Shown here one piece after another: positions 1 to 6,886 of a stretch of 7,027 nucleotides of DNA. The notes beneath the pieces are model-generated. The model made no database searches, was not told where the DNA came from, and saw only the letters and a program-made list of their open reading frames with translations. A program made the position numbers and the translations under genes. How positions within the stretch are numbered: the stretch's first letter is position 1; each line of letters begins with the position of its first letter. Source of the DNA: Bacillota bacterium (GTDB taxonomy: Bacteria > Bacillota_A > Clostridia > Peptostreptococcales > Anaerovoracaceae); assembly GCA_017437925.1 (NCBI GenBank), contig JAFRWQ010000142.1, positions 1-7,027 on the forward strand, written 5' to 3'.

Positions 1-561
1 ATCGACGCCATCACGGCCCGCTTCGGCATGAAGCTTTGCTCCATGAGAGAAGCCGGCCTGGACGGGCTCGATATAGAAGAGAACGGAAAGACCTTTGAGG
101 AGAACTCCCTCATAAAGGCCGAGGCCATCGTGAAGGCCTGCGGGTCTCCCGCCATAGCCGACGACACCGGCCTTATGATAGACGCCCTGGGCGGAGCCCC
201 CGGAGTCTACTCCGCCAGGTTCTCCGGGGAACACGGCAACGACGCGGCCAACAGGGCAAAGGTGCTGGAACTTATGAAGGGCGTACCCTTTGAAAAGCGC
301 AGCGCCCGCTTCTGCTGCGTCATCACCTACCTGGAGCCCTGCGGAAGGAAGATAGTCGCGGAAGGAAGAGTCGAGGGACACATCACCGAAGAAGAACGGG
401 GCGAACAGGGCTTCGGCTACGACAGCATATTCGTGCCCGAGGGTCACGATATGACCTTCGCCCAGATGTCCCCCGAGGTCAAGAACAGCATGAGCCACAG
501 GGCTAAAGCCCTCGAAGCTCTCAGTGAAGAATTCAGAAAGAACGGAATCAAAGCCAGATGA
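1..561 (+). CDS. rdgB: XTP/dITP diphosphatase (RdgB/HAM1 family), 5' end missing
   Basis: House-cleaning nucleotide pyrophosphatase that hydrolyses non-canonical purine triphosphates (ITP, dITP, XTP) to monophosphates plus pyrophosphate in the cytoplasm, keeping deaminated purines out of DNA and RNA. The reading frame is open from base 1. The first in-frame ATG (28) lies inside the conserved fold, so the true start is upstream and about 15-20 residues are missing, including the usual N-terminal T-x-N-x-x-K substrate loop. Family motifs present are [10 protein letters not shown] (91-120), ADDTGL with its acidic residues (157-174), [12 protein letters not shown] (about 193-228), GFGYDSIF (409-432) and the C-terminal SHR (493-501). 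The stop codon TGA (559-561) overlaps the ATG of the next gene, which suggests co-transcription and translational coupling. Identification is firm; only the N-terminus is unseen. Confidence 0.94.
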   Translation: MDAITARFGMKLCSMREAGLDGLDIEENGKTFEENSLIKAEAIVKACGSPAIADDTGLMIDALGGAPGVYSARFSGEHGNDAANRAKVLELMKGVPFEKRSARFCCVITYLEPCGRKIVAEGRVEGHITEEERGEQGFGYDSIFVPEGHDMTFAQMSPEVKNSMSHRAKALEALSEEFRKNGIKAR

Positions 562-2252
562 GAGATTACAAAGAAGCTTACAGGTATTGGCTCAGCTGTC
601 CCGCCATAGACGAAGAGGACAGAAAGGAACTGGCCGCCCTGACCGACGAAAAGGATATCGAAGAGCGCTTTTCGGCCGAACTCAGCTTCGGCACCGGAGG
701 CCTCAGAGGAAAACTGGGACTGGGAAGCAGCAGGATGAACCGCTACAATGTGAGAAAGGCCACCGCCGGCTTCGCCGCCTACCTTCTCAAAGAATACGGC
801 AAGGAAGCTTGCGCGAAGCGCGGCATGGCCGTCGCATGGGATTCCAGGCACTTCTCGCAGGAATTCGCCGAAGAGACCGCCCTCACCATGGCGGCCTGCG
901 GCGTGAAGGCCTACCTCTACGGGATCATCTCCCCCACCCCCCTGCTCTCCTACACGGTGCGGGCTCTGGGCTGCGTCGGAGGAGTGGTGATCACCGCCTC
1001 CCACAATTCCAGCGAATACAACGGCTACAAGGCCTACGACGATACCGGCTGCCAGCTGGGATCCAAAGCCGCCGAAGCGGTGGTATCGGAAGCCGCCAAA
1101 GTCGCATTTGAGGACGTGAGCCCCATGGACAGGACCGCTGCCGAAAAAGCGGGGCTTCTTGTCAACATAGGCGCCGACATGATGAGGAACTTCGAGGACC
1201 GCTGCCTCATGGAGGCCTGCGATATGCCAGAAGAGGACAAAGACGCAGTAAAAATAGTCTACACTCCCCTCCACGGGGCGGGCAACATCCCCGTGCGCGA
1301 GACCCTCTCAAGGGCCGGCTTTAAAAACGTCAGTGTGGTCAAAGCCCAGGAGCTTCCCGACGGAGACTTCCCCACGGTGGAATTCCCCAATCCCGAGATC
1401 GAAAGCGCCGTGAAGCTCGCCATGGAGCAGGCCGAAGAGGAAAAAGCAGACCTGATGATAGCGACCGATCCCGACAGCGACAGGCTGGGCTTTGCCGCAA
1501 GGGACAATGAGGGACGGATGGTGCGCTTCGACGGCAACCAGATAGGAGTCCTGCTCCTCAACTACCTGATCGACAGGAAAAAGGACGCCATGCCCGAAAA
1601 GCCCGTGCTCTTCACCACGGTGGTAACGGGAGAGATGGGGCCCGCTCTGGCAAGGGCCAGAGGCCTTGATGTGAGGCTCACCCTGACAGGCTTTAAGCAC
1701 ATAGGCGCCGCTGTCAACCGCATGAACGAACGCAAAGACGGCAGCTTCTTCTTCGCATACGAGGAGAGCTTCGGCTACCTGGTCGCGGACCACTGCCGCG
1801 ACAAGGACGGAGTCTCGGCAGCCTTAAAGACCGCCGAGATGTGCGCCTGGTACAAGGCTCAGGGCAGGACCCTTCCCGGGGTGCTGGCCGGGCTTTACGA
1901 TGAGCTGGGCTGCTATTTCGACCTTTCCAGCTCCTACACCCTTCCGGGCCTTGAAGGAGCAAAGACCATCAAAGCGATAAGCCAGAAGCTCAGAGAGCTG
2001 GGCGCCTCCTTCATGGACGGCATCGCGAGGGTCGAGGATTACGGCCCCGGCCTGAACGGCCTTCCTCCCGAGAACCTGCTCCGCTTCATCTTTGAGGACG
2101 GGTCATGGATAGCCTGCCGTCCCAGCGGCACCGAGCCCAAGATCAAGTTCTACTACTCGGTCAGGGGCGAGAGCCGTGAGCGCTGCCTCGAGGTCTACAA
2201 GGCCAGGCGGGCCGTGGTCGACGAACTGGTCGAAAGCTTTAAAAAAGCTTAG
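558..2252 (+). CDS. pgcA: Phosphoglucomutase/phosphomannomutase (alpha-D-phosphohexomutase family)
   Basis: Cytoplasmic phosphosugar mutase that interconverts hexose 1- and 6-phosphates (most likely glucose, possibly mannose), supplying sugar nucleotides for envelope and glycolipid synthesis. The 564-aa product is full length for the PgcA-type branch. The four-domain layout is marked by [11 protein letters not shown] near residues 48-58, the catalytic phosphoserine loop TASHN (146-150, Ser148), the metal-binding loop DPDSDRLG (304-311, Asp304/306/308), the sugar-binding loop EESFGY (402-407) and the phosphate-binding loop RPSGTEPK (521-528). After TASHN the residue is Ser151, where Pro is usual, but the catalytic residues are intact. 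The ATG at 558 overlaps the upstream stop in an ATGA junction and no strong Shine-Dalgarno precedes it, so translation is probably coupled. The stop is TAG at 2250. Exact sugar specificity cannot be told from sequence, so the symbol is by family resemblance. Confidence 0.94.
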   Translation: MRDYKEAYRYWLSCPAIDEEDRKELAALTDEKDIEERFSAELSFGTGGLRGKLGLGSSRMNRYNVRKATAGFAAYLLKEYGKEACAKRGMAVAWDSRHFSQEFAEETALTMAACGVKAYLYGIISPTPLLSYTVRALGCVGGVVITASHNSSEYNGYKAYDDTGCQLGSKAAEAVVSEAAKVAFEDVSPMDRTAAEKAGLLVNIGADMMRNFEDRCLMEACDMPEEDKDAVKIVYTPLHGAGNIPVRETLSRAGFKNVSVVKAQELPDGDFPTVEFPNPEIESAVKLAMEQAEEEKADLMIATDPDSDRLGFAARDNEGRMVRFDGNQIGVLLLNYLIDRKKDAMPEKPVLFTTVVTGEMGPALARARGLDVRLTLTGFKHIGAAVNRMNERKDGSFFFAYEESFGYLVADHCRDKDGVSAALKTAEMCAWYKAQGRTLPGVLAGLYDELGCYFDLSSSYTLPGLEGAKTIKAISQKLRELGASFMDGIARVEDYGPGLNGLPPENLLRFIFEDGSWIACRPSGTEPKIKFYYSVRGESRERCLEVYKARRAVVDELVESFKKA

Positions 2253-2256
2253 GATA

Positions 2257-2301
2257 CAGGCTCCGGCTGTCCGTACACCTTAATGCGGACCGCCGGTCCT
2301 G
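2257..2301 (+). terminator. Long imperfect stem-loop after the mutase gene (possible terminator)
   Basis: The arm at 2263-2273 pairs with 2286-2296 in 10 of 11 positions (one T/C mismatch) around a 12-nt loop. It can be extended by CAGG (2257-2260) with CCTG (2298-2301) across a small internal loop. It starts 4 nt past the TAG stop, where a terminator for the rdgB-mutase unit would be expected. However, it is followed by AT-rich mixed sequence rather than a T-run, so it may be a weak terminator or only an mRNA 3'-end stabiliser. The pairing is read directly; the function is inferred. Confidence 0.45.
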
Positions 2302-2304
2302 CAG

Positions 2305-2320
2305 GTATATAACGATATAC
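2305..2320 (+). promoter_or_regulatory. AT-rich inverted repeat with a possible -10 box
   Basis: GTATAT (2305-2310) and ATATAC (2315-2320) form a perfect 6-bp inverted repeat around AACG. Within it, TATAAC (2308-2313) resembles a sigma-70/SigA -10 element and would place transcription start at about 2320, just before the riboswitch P1 helix at 2323. No convincing -35 hexamer is found 16-18 nt upstream, where the sequence falls in the preceding stem-loop. The repeat could also be an operator. A promoter is expected here because a riboswitch must lie in a 5' leader, but the exact element is uncertain. Confidence 0.35.
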
Positions 2321-2322
2321 AA

Positions 2323-2509
2323 AGAGTTCAAGTGCCGGGGCCGCCGCATAAGGGACCTTCGGAGAATAGTGAATCCGGTGAAATACCGGAGCGGTACCGC
2401 CACTGTAAGCGCGGAGGCCGCGCAGAAGGCGAAAGCCGGTCATTGGGAAGCCCCGAGAAGACCCTGCGCAGGCTGTCGATGCGCGAGCCAGGAGACCTGC
2501 TTGAATTTT
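2323..2509 (+). ncRNA. Cobalamin riboswitch aptamer
   Basis: RNA aptamer that binds a cobalamin, typically adenosylcobalamin for this large architecture, and lowers expression of the downstream B12-related genes when ligand is abundant. Direct support: a closing P1 helix formed by 2323-2332 with 2500-2509 (10 bp, two G-U pairs); the conserved hairpin TCCGGT-GAAAT-ACCGGA (2374-2390); the core GCCACTGT (2399-2406) with the run GAATCC...GGAGCGGTACCGCCACTG typical of the family; a peripheral hairpin 2409-2423; TTGGGAAG (2443-2450); a hairpin GCGCA/TGCGC (2466-2484); and the B12 box AGCCAGGAGACCTGC (2486-2500). It sits 188 nt upstream of an operon containing a cobaltochelatase-domain protein and a BtuCD/F-type ABC transporter, which matches the expected regulon. 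No closer ligand class can be assigned by eye. Confidence 0.95.
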
Positions 2510-2513
2510 ACTG

Positions 2514-2541
2514 CCGATGGCCTTCGACATAAAGGCGGCGG
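2514..2541 (+). promoter_or_regulatory. Hairpin directly 3' of the aptamer (possible P13/kissing-loop arm)
   Basis: GCCTT (2520-2524) pairs with AAGGC (2532-2536) around a 7-nt loop CGACATA. Outer pairs 2514-2516 with 2539-2541 form across a short internal loop. In many cobalamin riboswitches, a hairpin at this position docks its loop onto L5 of the aptamer and couples ligand binding to the expression platform. The position fits that role, but complementarity to the L5 loop has not been established here. Confidence 0.45.
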
Positions 2542-2550
2542 AAGAAACGC

Positions 2551-2595
2551 ACAAAAACGGCTGCGGGGTCATACTGTCCCCGCGGCGTTGTTTTT
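2551..2595 (+). terminator. Intrinsic terminator 1 in the riboswitch expression platform
   Basis: A 9-bp GC-rich stem (2560-2568 with 2578-2586, one G-U pair) closes a 9-nt loop and is followed by GTTGTTTTT (2587-2595). An A-rich stretch (2551-2558) before the stem can partly pair with that T-rich tail. This is a standard rho-independent shape, placed after a cobalamin aptamer and before the first ORF, so it most likely carries out ligand-dependent premature termination. Confidence 0.72.
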
Positions 2596-2603
2596 GCGGT
2601 CTT

Positions 2604-2650
2604 AAGCTGCCCGGGGCCGTCCTGCCGGATATCCCGGGCGGCTTTTTATT
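2604..2650 (+). terminator. Intrinsic terminator 2, tandem with the first
   Basis: GCTGCCCGGG (2606-2615) pairs completely (one G-U) with CCCGGGCGGC (2633-2642), and flanking AA (2604-2605) with TT (2643-2644) makes 12 bp. The loop is about 17 nt. TTTTTATTT (2643-2651) follows. By inspection it looks at least as strong as the hairpin upstream. Both lie inside the leader of the chelatase-transporter operon, so both must be bypassed for its expression from an upstream promoter. Confidence 0.75.
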
Positions 2651-2686
2651 TCCCGCCGTCCCTTAGGATAAGATCTCAGAACATAT

Positions 2687-2691
2687 GGAGG
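2687..2691 (+). promoter_or_regulatory. Ribosome binding site of the chelatase gene
   Basis: GGAGG is followed by a 6-nt spacer (AACAAA) and ATG at 2698. This fixes the start and excludes the out-of-frame ATG at 2685, which overlaps the Shine-Dalgarno itself. Confidence 0.85.
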
Positions 2692-2697
2692 AACAAA

Positions 2698-4605
2698 ATG
2701 AAGACCCCTGTGATCATCGCCGTACTGCTGCTTGCGGCCTGCGTGATATTCGCCATGACCGGCTGCGGAAACAGCGACAAAAAGGACCGGGAGGCTGCCG
2801 ACAAGGCCGCCGCCCTCATCGACGCCATCTACGTGCAGCAGTGGACAAACAAGACCGACGAACAGTGCGCGGCGGCCAAAAAAGCCTGGGACGCCCTGAC
2901 CGACGCCCAGAAGGAGCTGGTCGAAGGCGAGAACGCCGACCCCGACTACTTTGGGAGGGACACCGGCGACGCCTCGAAGGACGACGCCCGCAACTCAGAC
3001 GGCATAGGAAAGAACGAGCTTCTGGTCGTCAGCTTCGGGACCTCCTTCAACGACAGCCGGGCGGCCGATATCAAAGGCATAGAGGACGCTCTTCAGGCGG
3101 CCTTCCCCGACTGGAGCGTCAGGAGGGCCTTCACCTCCCAGATCATAATCAACCACGTCAGCGCCAGAGACGGGGAGAAGATCGACAACGTTAAGATGGC
3201 TCTGGAAAGGGCCGCGGCAAGCGGGGTCGAGAACCTGGTGATCCAGCCAACCCACCTGATGCGCGGGGCCGAGTACGACGAGCTGGCCGGGACCGTCGCC
3301 GAACTCAAAGGCAACTTTAAAAACGTTGTCATAGCGGAGCCCCTGCTGGGAGAAGTCGGGTCCGATGCCGGCGTCATCAACCCCGACAAGGAGGCTGTCG
3401 CTATCGCCGTGACCGCCGAAGCCGTAAGATCCGCCGGTTTTTCAAGCCATAAAGACGCCGAAGCAGCCTCAACCGCCTTCGTGTTCATGGGCCACGGCAC
3501 ATCCCACACCGCAAAGGTCAGCTACACCCAGATGCAGACTCAGATGGAGAAGCTGGGCTATTCCAACGCCTTCATAGGCACCGTCGAGGGCGAGCCCGAG
3601 GAGACCGCCTGCGAAGAGGTCATCGAAAAGGTCGCGGCCTCGGGGTACAAAAAGGTCGTGCTCCGTCCCCTCATGGTGGTCGCGGGAGACCACGCGAACA
3701 ACGACATGGCGGGGGACGACGAAGACTCCTGGCTCAGTCTTTTCAAGGCTTCGGGCAAATTTGAGACCATAGACTGCCAGATCGAAGGACTGGGAAGGAT
3801 AGAAGCCGTCCAGCAGCTCTACATAGCTCACGCGAAGGCTGCGGTCGAAAGCCTGGGAAGCGCTGAAGGATCCGAAAGCGGCGGGCCTGCCGCGGCCGGC
3901 CCGGACCTGCCCGACGGAGTCTACTCCGCCCTCTTCAAGACCGACAGCTCCATGTTCCACGTAAACGAAGCCTTTGAAGGCAGGGGCAGACTCACCGTCG
4001 CAGACGGAAAGATGAGCATACACGTGGTCCTGCCCTCAAAGAGCATAGTGAACCTCTTTGCTGGCAGCGCCGAAGACGCCCAAAAAGACGGAGCCGCCAT
4101 GCTTGAGCCTGTCCTTGAGACCGTAAAATACAGCGACGGGACCAGCGAGGAGGTCCACGCCTTCGACATCCCCGTGCCTTACCTTGATGAAGAGTTCGAC
4201 TGCGCCCTGGTCGGGACCAAGGGCAAGTGGTACGACCACAAGGTCAGCGTAAGCGATCCGGTCATGCGGGAAGAGACCGCTTCGGCCCTTGAGGACGGGG
4301 AGTACGAGATGGAAGTGAGCCTCGAAGGCGGAAGCGGCAAAGCCTCGGTGGCAAGCCCCGCCAAAGTCGTAATAAAGGACGGCACTGCCACCGCGACGGT
4401 CGTCTGGAGCAGCTCCAGCTACGAGAGCATGACGGTGAACGGGGTGAAGTATGAGCCGGTAAGCCTTGAGGGCGGCTCCGCCTTTGAGATCCCCGCGGAG
4501 CTCGACGCAGACATGAAGATCAGCGCCGTCACCACCGCCATGAGCAAACCCCACGAGATAGAGTACGTCCTGAGATTCGACAGTTCGACCGCGAAGAAGA
4601 AGTAA
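2698..4605 (+). CDS. cbiK: Exported CbiK-type sirohydrochlorin cobaltochelatase lipoprotein with tandem C-terminal NEAT-like modules
   Basis: CbiK inserts Co2+ into sirohydrochlorin in the anaerobic B12 pathway and is about 260 aa in Salmonella; this protein has 635 aa. Residues 1-23 are a signal peptide with a lipobox ending at Cys23 (MTGC). A second lipobox-like LAAC ends at Cys15 but lies too early in the hydrophobic core. Residues about 31-85 form an Ala/Lys/Glu-rich helical spacer. The CbiK domain spans about 107-386: VVSFGTSF (110-117), PTHLMRG, MGHGTSH (264-270), a VEGEPE loop (296-301) and GDHANNDMAGDDEDSW (330-345), whose His332 matches the Salmonella metal-binding His207 region. A short linker leads to two beta-rich modules (about 405-525 and 531-630) that resemble each other and NEAT domains. 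No sorting signal or C-terminal membrane helix is seen. The chelatase fold is secure; the NEAT resemblance and surface role are inferred. It is the first gene of the B12-riboswitch operon. Confidence 0.9.
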   Translation: MKTPVIIAVLLLAACVIFAMTGCGNSDKKDREAADKAAALIDAIYVQQWTNKTDEQCAAAKKAWDALTDAQKELVEGENADPDYFGRDTGDASKDDARNSDGIGKNELLVVSFGTSFNDSRAADIKGIEDALQAAFPDWSVRRAFTSQIIINHVSARDGEKIDNVKMALERAAASGVENLVIQPTHLMRGAEYDELAGTVAELKGNFKNVVIAEPLLGEVGSDAGVINPDKEAVAIAVTAEAVRSAGFSSHKDAEAASTAFVFMGHGTSHTAKVSYTQMQTQMEKLGYSNAFIGTVEGEPEETACEEVIEKVAASGYKKVVLRPLMVVAGDHANNDMAGDDEDSWLSLFKASGKFETIDCQIEGLGRIEAVQQLYIAHAKAAVESLGSAEGSESGGPAAAGPDLPDGVYSALFKTDSSMFHVNEAFEGRGRLTVADGKMSIHVVLPSKSIVNLFAGSAEDAQKDGAAMLEPVLETVKYSDGTSEEVHAFDIPVPYLDEEFDCALVGTKGKWYDHKVSVSDPVMREETASALEDGEYEMEVSLEGGSGKASVASPAKVVIKDGTATATVVWSSSSYESMTVNGVKYEPVSLEGGSAFEIPAELDADMKISAVTTAMSKPHEIEYVLRFDSSTAKKK

Positions 4606-4606
4606 A

Positions 4607-5752
4607 ATGAGAGAAAAGCGCTTTTTCTTTCCCATCTTAACAGCCGCGCTGCTGATATGCGCCCTGCTTTCGGGCTGCGGAGCCTCGGAAGGCATAAGCA
4701 GGCCCGCGGAAAGCCCCATCCCCATATCCTCCATGAAGCTCGACTTCGCGGAGAACTTTTCGGTAGACTATTACGAGGGGGGCTTTAAGCTCATAAGCAT
4801 AAACGACGGGTCGAGATACCTTGTCATACCTGAGGGCAGGGAGGCTCCTGAAGCCCTCGCGGAGGGCGCCGTCCCGCTGAGGCAGCCGGTAAATGACATA
4901 TACATGGCCAATTCGGCGGCCATGTGCCTCTTCGACGCCCTTGAAAGGCTCGATACCGTGAGATTTTCGGGCACCAAGGCCCAAGGCTGGTACGTCGAGA
5001 ACGCCCGCCTCGCCATGGAAAAAGGCGATATCGTTTTCGCGGGCAAGTACAGCGAGCCCGACTACGAGCTTCTGGTGGGAGGAGGCTGTCCCCTTGCCGT
5101 CGAAAACACCATGATAAACCGCAGCTCCGAGGTCAGGGACAAGCTGACCGAGCTGGGGATCGCAGTTATCACCGATCAGTCGAGCCTTGAGCCCCACCCT
5201 CTGGGCAGGACCGAGTGGATACGCCTCTACGCCGCCCTGCTCGATGAAGAAGATAAGGCCGAAGAGGTCATGAAAGAGCAGAAAGCCCTGCTCTCAGAAG
5301 CTCAAAGCGCGGGAAAGAGCGGCAAGACCGCCGCTTTCTTCTACATAAGCTCGGCGGGCAGGGTCGTCGCCCGCAGGAGCGGCGACTACATCCCCAAGAT
5401 GATAGCCCTGGCGGGGGGAGAGTACGCCTTTGACGACCCGCAGGATACCGATCTTAAGAATTCGAGCCTCACCCTCGAGATGGAGAGCTTTTTCGATATG
5501 GCAAAGGACGCCGACGTCATCATTTACAACGGCGCCATGGACGCGGAGCCCGGGGATCTCGCGGACCTCCTCTCAAAAAGCCCGGTGCTCGACGGGTTCA
5601 GGGCCGTAAAGGAAGGCAATGTCTGGAGCACAGGCAGGGACTTTTACCAGCTGTCTACCGACCTGGGGCAGATGATAAGGAGCATGAGCATGATATTCGG
5701 CGGGGAAGCGGACGGTCTGGACGAGGTCCCCTTCCTCAGAAGACTGAAGTAA
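4607..5752 (+). CDS. ABC transporter substrate-binding lipoprotein (BtuF/FecB-like, periplasmic-binding-protein type 2 family)
   Basis: Membrane-anchored extracellular receptor that delivers ligand to the permease encoded next. The 381-aa product begins with a lipoprotein signal peptide, charged MREKR then a hydrophobic core ending in LLSGC (Cys24). The mature part (about 45-375) has the two-lobed metal-chelate receptor pattern: a first lobe with a ligand-facing stretch around QGWYVENA (127-134), a central helix after GIAVITDQSS, the conserved EPHPLGRTEWIRLYA region (195-209), and a second lobe with FFYISSAGRVVARR and SLTLEMESFFDMAKDADVII. ATG is 1 nt after the chelatase stop and the ribosome binding site is weak (GAAGAAG), which implies coupled translation. 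Family members bind siderophores, haem, cobalamin or related chelates. The riboswitch and neighbouring chelatase favour a corrinoid, cobalt or tetrapyrrole ligand, but ligand residues cannot be assigned. Confidence 0.88.
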   Translation: MREKRFFFPILTAALLICALLSGCGASEGISRPAESPIPISSMKLDFAENFSVDYYEGGFKLISINDGSRYLVIPEGREAPEALAEGAVPLRQPVNDIYMANSAAMCLFDALERLDTVRFSGTKAQGWYVENARLAMEKGDIVFAGKYSEPDYELLVGGGCPLAVENTMINRSSEVRDKLTELGIAVITDQSSLEPHPLGRTEWIRLYAALLDEEDKAEEVMKEQKALLSEAQSAGKSGKTAAFFYISSAGRVVARRSGDYIPKMIALAGGEYAFDDPQDTDLKNSSLTLEMESFFDMAKDADVIIYNGAMDAEPGDLADLLSKSPVLDGFRAVKEGNVWSTGRDFYQLSTDLGQMIRSMSMIFGGEADGLDEVPFLRRLK

Positions 5753-5761
5753 AGGAAGACC

Positions 5762-6886
5762 ATGAGAAGAGACCCGGCGACAGCTGAAAAGGACAGAAGC
5801 GGGCTCGGAGGATCCGGGCGCTTTGCCGCCGTAACCGCGGTATTTTTTGTCCTGCTCGTCATCGCTGCGGCGGCGGGGACGGTCCTGGGCTCGGTTGACA
5901 TAGGAGCCGGGAAAGTATTGTCCCTGCTGCGAGGGGGGCTGGATCTCTGGCTCAGGAGCCTATTCAGCCGGGATCCCTCGGCCGCGGCTGAGCTGGACGC
6001 CTTCGTCAGAGCCGGCGGCGAGAGCCAGATACTCTTCCACATCAGGCTTCCCAGGGTGCTGCTGGCGGCCGTACTGGGCGGCAGCCTCTCGGTCTCGGGC
6101 TATCTTCTTCAGGTATTCTTCAGAAACCCCATAGCGGGTCCCTTCGTTTTAGGCATCTCCTCGGGCGCCAGGATGGCTGTGGGCATGACCCTCATCTTCC
6201 TGGGAGGCCGCATCGGGGCCCTGAGTTCGATGAGCCTTGTTGCCGCGGCCTTCGCCGGGTCCCTCCTCATAACCTGCCTGGTCCTGCTGTTCTCGCAGAG
6301 GGTGAGGAGCATGTCCATGCTTCTGGTAGTTGGCATCATGGCCGGCTACATATGCGGCGCGGTGACCGATTTCTGCATAAGCTTCGCGGCGGACCAGGAG
6401 ATCGCGGGCCTCACGGCCTGGTCCATGGGCTCCTTTTCGGGGGCCGACTGGGACGATGTGAGGATAGCCCTGGGGGTCTGCCTCCCCGGCCTTTTCGCCG
6501 CCCTCCTCATGATAAAGCCCGTCAGCGTCTACGCCCTGGGCGAGGGCTACGCGAGGAGCATGGGAGTAAGGACGGGGGCGGTACGGGTGCTGCTGATACT
6601 GGTATCCAGCCTCCTCTCCGCCTGCGTCACAGCCCTTGCGGGACCGGTGTCCTTCGTGGGCATAGCGGTCCCACACATCTCAAGGAGCCTGCTGAGGTCG
6701 TCGAAGCCCTCCCGGGTCATCACCGCCTCCTTCATCTTCGGGGCTTTTTTCTGCGTCGCCTGCGACCTGATCGCAAGGACAGCCTTCGCCCCGTCCGAGC
6801 TTGCCATAGGCAGCGTCACCGCCCTCTTCGGAGCCCCGGTGGTCATACGCATGATGATGGGCAGGAGAAGGGAGGAAGACGCGTGA
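5762..6886 (+). CDS. FecCD/BtuC-type ABC transporter permease
   Basis: Integral membrane subunit, normally a homodimer, of a type II importer for metal chelates such as siderophores, haem or cobalamin. The 374-aa product has several long hydrophobic segments consistent with the family's roughly ten helices: a first segment near residues 20-46, then a soluble stretch, then clusters from about 98 to the C-terminus. Signature motifs are RLPRVLLAAVLGG (95-107), RNPIAGPFVLGISSGA (121-136), PVSFVGIAVPHISR (295-308, preceding the coupling region) and the C-terminal ELAIGSVTALFGAPVVIRM. The start ATG lies 9 nt after the previous stop with AAGGA upstream. The N-terminal 20 residues are charged and cytoplasmic. 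Its stop overlaps the GTG of the ATPase gene. The family call is strong; the substrate is unknown and inferred only from context. Confidence 0.94.
   Translation: MRRDPATAEKDRSGLGGSGRFAAVTAVFFVLLVIAAAAGTVLGSVDIGAGKVLSLLRGGLDLWLRSLFSRDPSAAAELDAFVRAGGESQILFHIRLPRVLLAAVLGGSLSVSGYLLQVFFRNPIAGPFVLGISSGARMAVGMTLIFLGGRIGALSSMSLVAAAFAGSLLITCLVLLFSQRVRSMSMLLVVGIMAGYICGAVTDFCISFAADQEIAGLTAWSMGSFSGADWDDVRIALGVCLPGLFAALLMIKPVSVYALGEGYARSMGVRTGAVRVLLILVSSLLSACVTALAGPVSFVGIAVPHISRSLLRSSKPSRVITASFIFGAFFCVACDLIARTAFAPSELAIGSVTALFGAPVVIRMMMGRRREEDA
6871..6875 (+). promoter_or_regulatory. Ribosome binding site supporting the GTG start of the ATPase
   Basis: GGAGG lies inside the end of the permease gene, 7 nt before GTG at 6883. 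It supports a non-ATG start that overlaps the permease stop as GTGA. Confidence 0.75.

Noticed and set aside
1002..1010. Ser instead of Pro after the TASHN loop of the mutase, considered as a sign of inactivation
   Set aside because: The catalytic Ser148, the metal-binding aspartates and the phosphate loop are all intact, and this position varies among phosphohexomutases, so loss of function is not supported.
444..1274. 276-aa open frame on the minus strand
   Set aside because: It lies opposite the well-supported mutase gene and has low-complexity, His/Gly/Val-rich composition with no recognisable motif. In GC-rich DNA such antisense frames are common.
2332..2605. Two short + strand frames (2332-2532 and 2369-2605)
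   Set aside because: They run through the cobalamin aptamer and first terminator. The RNA structure explains the conservation, and the peptides are Arg/Gly/Pro-rich without a good ribosome binding site.
2685..3194. 169-aa + strand frame starting 13 nt before the chelatase ATG
   Set aside because: Its ATG overlaps the Shine-Dalgarno of the chelatase gene, and its Arg-rich product is an out-of-frame reading of the chelatase N-terminal region.
4036..4734. 232-aa open frame on the minus strand
   Set aside because: It is antisense to the end of the chelatase gene and the start of the binding-protein gene, with shadow-type composition and no motif.
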